Below are positions 42,314-48,471 of a DNA stretch of 48,471 bases, in pieces; the stretch's first letter is position 1, and each line of letters opens with the position of its first letter. The translations under genes were made by a program, and so were the position numbers. The notes beneath the pieces were generated by a model. That model ran no database searches and was not told the DNA's origin. It worked only from the letters and a program-made list of their open reading frames with translations. The DNA comes from Mangrovihabitans endophyticus (GTDB taxonomy: Bacteria; Actinomycetota; Actinomycetes; Mycobacteriales; Micromonosporaceae), in the NCBI RefSeq assembly GCF_014646155.1, contig NZ_BMMX01000042.1:1-48471 (forward strand), given 5' to 3'.

Positions 42314-42380
42314 GTCGTCGGCGTGGCCTCCTCCGTTGTGCCCCTTGGCGCGGCGGAGGCGCACCTCCTAGCATCGTGCG

Positions 42381-43601
42381 GTGCTTGTCGAGCGGGCCGC
42401 CGCGGCCCAGCGGGTCCTGGCGTGTGGCGCGGTCGCGCTGGTGATGGCGGGAGCCGGTTGCGCCTCTCATGATCCGGTGGAGGTGGGCGACTTCGTGGCC
42501 GCGCCGGCCTCCGGAGCGGCGAGCGTCGCGCCCGCCACGGTCGGCGCGACGGCTACCGCCTCCGTCGCCGCTTCGCCCGCACCGTCGCGGTCCGCGCGGG
42601 GCACGCCCGCCACGTCGGCGCCGCCCGTCCCCGGCGACGCCGACGGCGGGGCCGGTGTCCCGTCGCAGGCGAAGGCCGAGGACACCAGCGACCCGGACCA
42701 CGTGGTGGGCACCGGCACGGCGGCCAGTTGCACGTCGGCCGCCGTGGTCGAGGCGGTGGCCGCGGGCGGCGTGATCACCTTCGACTGCGGACCGCGACCG
42801 GTCACCATCCGGATGGCCGCCACCGTGAAGATCAAAAATGGCAACGGGCCGCGCATCGTGCTCGACGGCGGCGGCACGGTGACCCTGGACGGTGGCGGCA
42901 AGCGCCGCATCCTCTACATGAACACCTGCGACCCGGCCCAGGGCTGGACCACCGCGCACTGCCAGGACCAGGACCATCCCCGGCTGACCGTGCAGAACAT
43001 CACGTTCGCGCATGGCGACAGCACCGGCGAGACCGCCGAGGGCGGCGGCGGGGGCGCCATTTTCGCCCGTGGCGGACGCATCAAGATCATCAACTCGCGC
43101 TTCACCGGCAATCGCTGCGACCGCACCGGCCCCGACCTGGGTGGGGGCGCGGTGCGCGTGCTGAGCCAGTCACGCGGCCTGCCGGTATACGTGGTGCGCA
43201 GCACCTTCACCGGTGGCCGCTGCTCCAACGGCGGCGCCCTGAGCAGCATCGGCGTCTCGTGGACGGTGCTCAACAGCGTCTTCCGCGACAACCGGGCGAT
43301 CGGCACCGGCGCCAACCCGGCGCGCGGCGGCACACCCGGCGGCGGCAGCGGCGGGGCGATCTATCTGGACGGCAACCGCTTCGCGCTGACCCTGGACGGC
43401 ACCACCATCGAGGACAACCGTGCCAAGGAGGGCGGCGGCGCGGTGTTCTTCGTCAGCAACGACCGCACCGGCACCATGGCGCTCCGGCGCTCCGTCCTAC
43501 GGCACAACCCCAGTCAGGGCTTCGAGACCCCGGGCCTGCCGGGGATCTTCTTCCTGGGCGCCCGCGACCCGTCGACCAGCGGATCCACGCTCCGTAAATA
43601 G
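42381..43601 (+). CDS. Lipoprotein with right-handed beta-helix (pectate-lyase-like) fold
   Basis: The 406-residue protein starts with a lipoprotein signal (VLACGAVALVMAGAGC lipobox), an Ala/Ser/Pro-rich linker to about residue 105, then a parallel beta-helix. Coil-like repeats are RIVLDGGGTVTLDGGG, LTVQNITFAHGDS, IKIINSRFTGNRC, VVRSTFTGGRCSNGGALSS, WTVLNSVFRDNRA and LTLDGTTIEDNRA. This is the pattern of polymorphic outer-membrane/pectate-lyase-superfamily proteins, without visible catalytic Asp/Arg sets. It is likely a surface protein that binds polysaccharide. GTG start; no strong ribosome site. Confidence 0.75.
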   Translation: MLVERAAAAQRVLACGAVALVMAGAGCASHDPVEVGDFVAAPASGAASVAPATVGATATASVAASPAPSRSARGTPATSAPPVPGDADGGAGVPSQAKAEDTSDPDHVVGTGTAASCTSAAVVEAVAAGGVITFDCGPRPVTIRMAATVKIKNGNGPRIVLDGGGTVTLDGGGKRRILYMNTCDPAQGWTTAHCQDQDHPRLTVQNITFAHGDSTGETAEGGGGGAIFARGGRIKIINSRFTGNRCDRTGPDLGGGAVRVLSQSRGLPVYVVRSTFTGGRCSNGGALSSIGVSWTVLNSVFRDNRAIGTGANPARGGTPGGGSGGAIYLDGNRFALTLDGTTIEDNRAKEGGGAVFFVSNDRTGTMALRRSVLRHNPSQGFETPGLPGIFFLGARDPSTSGSTLRK

Positions 43602-43620
43602 ATCATTCCGGGCAGATAGG

Positions 43621-44589
43621 TCAGTCCGAGTCGGCCGGGGGCTCGCCCAGCCCGGCGCGCTCGTCGCGGTCCGCCCACTCCAGCAGCGTCTCCAAGCCGT
43701 GCGCGGCGTCGTCGATGCCCGCATGCAGGTCGCCCAGCTCGGCGAAGCGCGCCGGCACCGACGCGATGGTGAAGTCGCCGGGCTCGGCGTCCGCGATCTC
43801 GTCCCATCCGACCGGCGTGGACACGGTCGCCTCCGGCACGCCGCGCACCGAATAGGCGCTGGCGATGGTGTGATCGCGGGCGTTCTGGTTGTAGTCGACG
43901 AACAGTGCGGCCGGGTCGCGGTCCTTGCGCCACCACGTCGTGGTCACCTCGCTGGGCGCACGCCGCTCCACCTCGCGGGCGAAGGCCAACGCCGCCCGGC
44001 GCACCTGCGCGAACCCCCATCGCGGGGCGATCCGCACATAGACGTGCAGCCCCCGGCCGCCGGACGTCTTCGGGTACCCCACGATGCCCAATTCGTCGAG
44101 CACCTCGCGGGCCACCCCGGCCACCCGGCGCACCCGCGCGTACGGGCAGTCGGGCATCGGATCCAGGTCGATGCGCCACTCGTCGGGTTTCTCCGTGTCG
44201 GCCCTGCGGGAGTTCCATGGGTGGAACTCGACGGTGGACATCTGCACCGCCCAGATCACGTCGGCCAGTTCCGTGACGCACAGCTCGTCGGCGTGCCGCT
44301 GGTATCGCGGGAAGGTGACCCGGACGGTGTGCAGCCACGGCGGGGCGCCGTGCGGCACCCGCTTCTGATGCACCTTGTCACCGGCCAGGCCGTCCGGGAA
44401 CCGGTGCAGCATGCAGGGCCGGTCCCGCAACGCCCGCACGATGCCCTCGCCCACCGAGAGGTAATACCGGACCAGGTCGATCTTGGTGGTGCCGAGCGCC
44501 GGGAAATAAACCCTATCCGGGTTCGAGACCCGAACGGTACGCTCCCCCACCTCGATCTCCACCGAAGGAGACTTACTGGCTGCGGCCAT
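43621..44589 (-). CDS. ligD: Stand-alone LigD-type DNA polymerase domain (NHEJ)
   Basis: The 322-residue protein corresponds to the polymerase/primase domain (PolDom) of bacterial LigD: VSNPDRVYFPALGTTKIDLV, RPCMLHRFPDG, the metal-binding DLDP in EWRIDLDPMPDC, KTSGGRGLHVYV, then DYNQNARDHTIAS and a YSVRGVPEATVSTP segment. It adds nucleotides at double-strand breaks during non-homologous end joining. No nuclease or ligase domain is attached, and no Ku gene is nearby; split LigD parts are usual in actinomycetes. The ATG at 44589 fits the family. Confidence 0.88.
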   Translation of the reverse strand: MAAASKSPSVEIEVGERTVRVSNPDRVYFPALGTTKIDLVRYYLSVGEGIVRALRDRPCMLHRFPDGLAGDKVHQKRVPHGAPPWLHTVRVTFPRYQRHADELCVTELADVIWAVQMSTVEFHPWNSRRADTEKPDEWRIDLDPMPDCPYARVRRVAGVAREVLDELGIVGYPKTSGGRGLHVYVRIAPRWGFAQVRRAALAFAREVERRAPSEVTTTWWRKDRDPAALFVDYNQNARDHTIASAYSVRGVPEATVSTPVGWDEIADAEPGDFTIASVPARFAELGDLHAGIDDAAHGLETLLEWADRDERAGLGEPPADSD

Positions 44590-44747
44590 GCGATCAACCT
44601 AACCGCTGAACGCCTCGCGGTGGTGCGGTCAGGGCACGGGGCGGTGCCGGCCGGGCTGAAGCAAGCGCTCGCCTGCTGTTGATCGGCTTGCCGATATCGA
44701 CGACATTGGGGACGGGCCGTTCCATCCCCGACGAGAGCGAGCCGTGT

Positions 44748-46415
44748 ATGAGCGTTGCGACGCGGACCGACGAGGAGCACGACGGCGCTCAGCCCGGACC
44801 ACCGTCCCGCCCGCGCGGACGCATCGTTCGCCGCGGGCTCAGCCTCACCGGGGTCACCGTGGCGGTGATCTTCTTCTGCCTCTCCCAGACCCCGTCCCTG
44901 CTGCCGCGGGCCTGGTTCCTGCAGGGCGTGGTCAGCGGCATCACCGCCGCCATGGGGTACGGCTTGGGCGTGGCGGCCGGCTGGCGCCTGATCCGCGGAC
45001 GGGCGGTGCGGATCGGCTGGTATCTGCTGACCATCGCCGGTCCGCCGGCCATCGGGATCTTCGTCATCCTGGGCACCCGGTGGCAACGCGACCTGCGTCG
45101 GCGGCTGGGCATGGAGACGCTCGACAGCGCCTACACCTTCCGCATGCTGCTGATCAGCTTCGTGGCGTTCGGCGTGCTGCTGCTGGCCGCGCGCGCGTTG
45201 CGCCTGGCGGTGCGCTGCCTGGCGCTGGTGCTGTCCCGGTTCACACCCGAGCCGGTGGCCTACAGCGCCGGGTTCGTGGTCGTCGCACTGCTGTCCGTCA
45301 TGGCGATGGACAGCCTGGTGGTCGGCAACATGTTCGCCGAGGCGGACCGCCGGGCGTCGCTGACCAACGACGGCACCGACGCCGACGTCGTTCCGCCGGT
45401 GTCCGGCCTGCGTTCCGGCGGTCCCGACTCCCTGGTGCCCTGGAGCACGCTGGGCCGGCAGGGCCGCGACTTCGTCGGCAAGGGTCCGACGCGGCGCCAG
45501 CTAACCCGGTTCGCCGGACGGCCCGCGGCGGAGCCGATCCGGGTGTACACCGGGCTGGCGTCGGCCGGTTCCGTCACCTCGCGCGCCGATCTGGCGGTGC
45601 GGGAGATGGACCGCACCGGGGCCTTCAACCGCGCGGTGGTGGCGGTGTTCATCCCGACCGGCACGGGATGGGTGGACGGCGCGGTCACCAATTCCCTGGA
45701 ATACATGTACGCCGGGGACACCGCACTGGTTTCCATGCAGTACTCGTACCTGCCGAGCTGGATCTCCTTCCTCACCGACCGGTCCAAAGTCGCGGAGGCG
45801 GCGTCGGCGCTGATCGGGGCGGTGCACGAGCGGTGGGCACGGATGCCGGCGGACCAGCGTCCCCAGTTGCTGGTCTTCGGCGAGTCGCTGGGATCCCTGG
45901 GCGTGGAGCGGGCCTTCGGCTCGGCGCAGTCGATGGCCGACGGCGCGGACGGCGTGCTGCTGGAGGGGCCGACCTTCGCCAACCCGGTTCACCAGCGGTT
46001 GATCGCCACGCGCGACCGCGGATCCCCGGTGTGGAGCCCGGTGCACAGCAGCGGCCCACCGGTGCGGTTCGCCGCGCGCCCCGCGACGCTGCGCCGCCGG
46101 GCGGGCCCGCAGCCCGGCGTGGTCTACATGCAGAACCCCACCGATCCGATCGTGTGGTGGAGTCCGTCGCTGCTGTACCGCTCACCGGCGTGGCTGCACG
46201 ACCCGCGCGGTCCGGACGTGTCGCCGGACATGCACTGGTATCCCGGCATCACGTTCTGGCAGACCACCGTCGACCTGCTGTTCTCCCGGCAAGCGCCGGC
46301 CGGGCGCGGACACCAGTATCAGTCCGGCACGGTCGACGCCTGGGCGGCCCTGGCGCCACCGCCCGGCTGGACGGTGCGGGACACCCTGCGCCTGCGCGGC
46401 CTGCTCGACCGCTGA
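44748..46415 (+). CDS. Membrane alpha/beta hydrolase (DUF2319/Abhydrolase_9 type)
   Basis: The 555-residue protein has about five membrane segments in its first 220 residues (LTGVTVAVIFFCLSQTPSLL, IGWYLLTIAGPPAIGIFVIL, MLLISFVAFGVLLLAA, YSAGFVVVALLSVMAM). A cytoplasmic alpha/beta-hydrolase domain follows with RVYTGLASA, YLPSWISFLTDR, the nucleophile elbow LVFGESLGSLG, VLLEGPTFANPVH and YMQNPTDPIVWW. The LLPRAWFLQGVVSG segment is typical of this actinobacterial family. Esterase or lipase activity is likely but unproven. The ATG at 44748 is preferred over an upstream open frame to 44679. Confidence 0.85.
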   Translation: MSVATRTDEEHDGAQPGPPSRPRGRIVRRGLSLTGVTVAVIFFCLSQTPSLLPRAWFLQGVVSGITAAMGYGLGVAAGWRLIRGRAVRIGWYLLTIAGPPAIGIFVILGTRWQRDLRRRLGMETLDSAYTFRMLLISFVAFGVLLLAARALRLAVRCLALVLSRFTPEPVAYSAGFVVVALLSVMAMDSLVVGNMFAEADRRASLTNDGTDADVVPPVSGLRSGGPDSLVPWSTLGRQGRDFVGKGPTRRQLTRFAGRPAAEPIRVYTGLASAGSVTSRADLAVREMDRTGAFNRAVVAVFIPTGTGWVDGAVTNSLEYMYAGDTALVSMQYSYLPSWISFLTDRSKVAEAASALIGAVHERWARMPADQRPQLLVFGESLGSLGVERAFGSAQSMADGADGVLLEGPTFANPVHQRLIATRDRGSPVWSPVHSSGPPVRFAARPATLRRRAGPQPGVVYMQNPTDPIVWWSPSLLYRSPAWLHDPRGPDVSPDMHWYPGITFWQTTVDLLFSRQAPAGRGHQYQSGTVDAWAALAPPPGWTVRDTLRLRGLLDR

Positions 46416-46451
46416 CCGCCCGCTGCGGCGACCGGCCTCGCGCCGGGCGGA

Positions 46452-47108
46452 TCAGCCCGGCTCGTTGAGCCCGGTCTCGTTGAGATAGGCCAGCACCGCT
46501 AGCACCCGGCGGTTGTCGTCCTCCGACGGCGGCAGGCCGAGCTTGGCGAAGATGTTGTTGATGTGCTTGTCGACCGCCTTGCCGGTGACGAACAGCTTCC
46601 CGGCGATGGCGGCGTTGGACCGGCCCTCGGCCATCGCGCCGAGCACCTCGCGCTCCCGCGGGGTCAGCACCGTCAGCCGCTCGCGGCGGTTGAGCAGCCG
46701 CGCCACCACCTCGGGGTCCATCGCGGTGCCGCCCGCGGCGACCCGCCGCACCGCGTCGACGAACTGCCCGACGTTGCTGACCCGGTCCTTGAGCAGATAG
46801 CCGACACCGCCCGACGCGTCGCTCAGCAGCTCCCGCGCGTACAGCGGCTCGACGTGCTGGGACAGCACCAGGACGGGAAGGCCGGGGATCTCGGCGCGGG
46901 CGGCGATCGCGGCCTGCAGGCCCTCGTCGGTGAACGTGGGCGGCAGGCGCACGTCGACCACCGCGACATCCGGCCGCTGGCTGATCAGGGCCGGGAGCAG
47001 CCCCGGCCCATTGTCGACGGTCTCCACCACCTCGAACTCGAACGCCTCCAGCAAACGTGTCAGCCCGTCCCGGAGGAGGGCGAGGTCTTCGGCGATGACA
47101 ACGCGCAC
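46452..47108 (-). CDS. NarL/LuxR-family response regulator
   Basis: The 218-residue regulator has a receiver (RVVIAEDLALLRDGL; phospho-Asp in VAVVDVRLPP; VLSQHVE; LLKDRV) and a LuxR helix-turn-helix (LTPREREVLGAMAEG, KLFVTGKAVDKHINNIFAKL). Its start lies 49 nt inside the end of the kinase gene, so the two are translationally coupled. Confidence 0.95.
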   Translation of the reverse strand: MRVVIAEDLALLRDGLTRLLEAFEFEVVETVDNGPGLLPALISQRPDVAVVDVRLPPTFTDEGLQAAIAARAEIPGLPVLVLSQHVEPLYARELLSDASGGVGYLLKDRVSNVGQFVDAVRRVAAGGTAMDPEVVARLLNRRERLTVLTPREREVLGAMAEGRSNAAIAGKLFVTGKAVDKHINNIFAKLGLPPSEDDNRRVLAVLAYLNETGLNEPG

Positions 47109-48346
47109 GGCATCTCCATGGTCACGACGGTCGGTCCGCCCCGCGGACTGGACAGCGTCATCGTGCCATCGAAAACGGCGAGCCTGCGCGTGATGCCCCG
47201 CAGCCCGGTGCCACGGTCCGGATCGGCTCCCCCGCGACCGTCGTCACCCACCACCACGGTCAGCATGCCCGCGGCGTGTCGCATCACCACCCATGCGCGT
47301 CTCGCGCCGCTGTGCCGACTCATGTTGGCCAGCGCCTCCGCGACCGCGAAGTAGGCCGCCGACTCCACCGGCGTCTCGGCCCGGCCGGCCAGGTCGCTGT
47401 CCACTGTGGTGGGCACCGGCAGGTGCAGGGCCAGCGCCCGCACCGCACCGTCCAGGCCACGCTCGGCCAGCACCGGAGGATGGATGCCGCGCACCAGGTG
47501 ACGCAACTCCACCAGCGCGGTGGTGCTGGACTCGCGGGCCTCGGCAAGCAGCTTCCGGGCGGCAGCCGGGTCCCGCTCCACCACCTCCTCGGCCAATCCG
47601 ATGGCCATGCCGAGGCTGACCAGTCGCGCCTGGGCCCCGTCGTGCAGGTCACGCTCGATCCGGCGCAGCTCGGCCGCTTGCGCGTCCACGCTGTCCGCGC
47701 GGGTGACGGTCAGCTCGGTGACCCGCAAGCGCAGCTCGGCCGCTCGGGTAGGAGCCAGGAAGAGCCGGGCGAAACGCGCGTTGAGCCATTGCAGCCAGGG
47801 CGCCGCGAACAGCCCGGCGGCCAGGATCAGCGCGCCTTGCGGAAACGACAGCAGCCCCTCCCCGACGCTGTGCAGCGGCCAGTAGATGCCGTAGCCGTAC
47901 CATCCGGTGCCCAGATAGAGCCACAGCGGGAGCAGGATGATCCCCTGCACCCCGTACGCGCAGAGGCCCAGCGACAGCACGCCGAACACGATCCCGCTGA
48001 TCGCGCCGGGCAGCAGCCACGCCACATCGCGCCACGTCGCCGGGTCGGCGAGCAGCCAGCGGTACCGCTTCCAACCGCCGGGCACGGCACCCGTGGGTGC
48101 CGGCGCGTACGGCCGGGTGATCGGCACGTTCCAGCGGGCGGCGAGCCGACGTTCCAGGTCGGCGCGGGCACGCACCAGCACCATGACGACCTGGGTCATC
48201 GGCACCCCGACCAGCGGCACCGGCCCGAGCAGCAACGCGACCAGAAACAGCACGAGCAGCGGCAGGTTCAGCACACCCAGCGGAATCGCCAGCAGGCCGA
48301 GCAGCACCGCCCGTACGCCGTACCGCAGCCACTCGCGCGTCTCCAT
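47060..48346 (-). CDS. NarL-type sensor histidine kinase
   Basis: The 428-residue kinase has about six membrane segments with a 'putative sensor' type N-terminal half (LLGLLAIPLGVLNLPLLVL, GIVFGVLSLGLCAYGVQGI, GIYWPLHSVGEGLLSFPQG). The HisKA_3 helix follows with the phospho-His in IERDLHDGAQARLVSLGMAI, then an ATPase domain (ANMSRHSGARRA, VVGDDGRGG, GTGLRGITRRLA). It phosphorylates the overlapping response regulator. Start at ATG 48346; the frame is open to 48397. Upstream is the 10-bp palindrome at 48385-48394. Confidence 0.93.
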   Translation of the reverse strand: METREWLRYGVRAVLLGLLAIPLGVLNLPLLVLFLVALLLGPVPLVGVPMTQVVMVLVRARADLERRLAARWNVPITRPYAPAPTGAVPGGWKRYRWLLADPATWRDVAWLLPGAISGIVFGVLSLGLCAYGVQGIILLPLWLYLGTGWYGYGIYWPLHSVGEGLLSFPQGALILAAGLFAAPWLQWLNARFARLFLAPTRAAELRLRVTELTVTRADSVDAQAAELRRIERDLHDGAQARLVSLGMAIGLAEEVVERDPAAARKLLAEARESSTTALVELRHLVRGIHPPVLAERGLDGAVRALALHLPVPTTVDSDLAGRAETPVESAAYFAVAEALANMSRHSGARRAWVVMRHAAGMLTVVVGDDGRGGADPDRGTGLRGITRRLAVFDGTMTLSSPRGGPTVVTMEMPCALSSPKTSPSSGTG

Positions 48347-48384
48347 GGCCTCATTGTGGCCGCCGGAGCACACCCCAGTCGGTA

Positions 48385-48394
48385 GGGCTAGCCC
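48385..48394. promoter_or_regulatory. GGGCTAGCCC palindrome upstream of the kinase
   Basis: A perfect 10-bp palindrome about 40 nt ahead of the kinase start, between it and the gene beginning at the right edge. Related TAGGG motifs follow at 48406-48413 and 48434-48440. A possible site for autoregulation by the NarL-type regulator. Confidence 0.35.
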
Positions 48395-48447
48395 CAATGC
48401 CGCGTAGTTAGGGTGCTGGGCTGCTGGTCGACCCTAGGGTGATCGTG

Positions 48448-48471
48448 ATGGTTGCTTTGTGGTTGGTTCGG
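48448..48471 (+). CDS. Possible gene start at the right window edge
   Basis: An ATG at 48448 opens eight codons (MVALWLVR) to the window end; a GTG at 48445 is in the same frame. No ribosome site is seen, but leaderless starts are common in actinomycetes. Too short to support a product. Confidence 0.2.

Noticed and set aside
42714..43597. Second plus-strand frame inside the beta-helix lipoprotein gene
   Set aside because: It is Arg/His-rich and out of frame with the clear beta-helix repeats.

Overview
The window is a stretch of very GC-rich actinobacterial chromosome. The strong third-position GC bias, GTG starts, overlapping stop/start pairs and gene families (DUF2332, DUF2690, DUF5995, tandem-MerR regulator, XRE regulator with a DUF5753-like C-terminus, LPxTG wall protein, SigE-family sigma factor, Tat lipoprotein sugar binder) suggest an Actinoplanes-like member of the Micromonosporaceae. 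That placement is inference from gene content and not a database result. No rRNA, tRNA, CRISPR array or intact insertion sequence was seen.

1-8 kb looks accessory. It holds an erythromycin-esterase-like gene divergent from a double-MerR regulator, an SDR remnant, a truncated deazaflavin-nitroreductase-like gene next to an APH-type phosphotransferase, a stand-alone proteasome/HslV-like hydrolase with the complete Thr1/Asp17/Lys33 triad, an aldo/keto reductase and an XRE remnant. 8-16.9 kb carries a six-segment membrane protein, a small secreted DUF2690 protein, a chemoreceptor, a one-protein histidine kinase/LuxR response regulator, a GNAT-like protein, a secreted GH3 (NagZ-like) enzyme behind its TetR regulator, and a divergent methyltransferase. 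17-22.7 kb is a sugar-uptake locus: a binding protein and two permeases face a large cytoplasmic GH3 glycosidase, with GAAASTTTC palindromes on both sides. The layout matches xylo-oligosaccharide (bxl) systems, but neither the ATPase nor a LacI regulator is present.

22.7-33 kb holds a SigE-family sigma factor with a membrane partner, an AI-2E family permease, an XRE regulator with a 51-codon companion gene, an LPRTG-anchored repeat protein, a ferric-reductase-like flavocytochrome, a DUF5995 protein and an MFS permease fused to a universal-stress domain. A repeat-rich convergent gap follows at 33.05-33.48 kb: an 8-bp tandem array, a 70-bp inverted-repeat element and G-runs.

33.5-48.5 kb has a membrane GGDEF-EAL protein behind zwf, a solitary clpP, an OmpR-type regulator and kinase followed in the same open frame by an MMPL exporter, a beta-helix lipoprotein, a stand-alone LigD-type polymerase domain, an alpha/beta hydrolase with a membrane N-terminus, and a NarL-type two-component pair.

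The most unusual observations are the kinase-MMPL frame without an intervening stop together with a duplicated 25-bp promoter box, the orphan HslV-like peptidase, the branched foldable sequence at 11029-11090, the inverted 35-36-bp dispersed repeat at 3.2 and 28.7 kb, and the repeat cluster at 33 kb.
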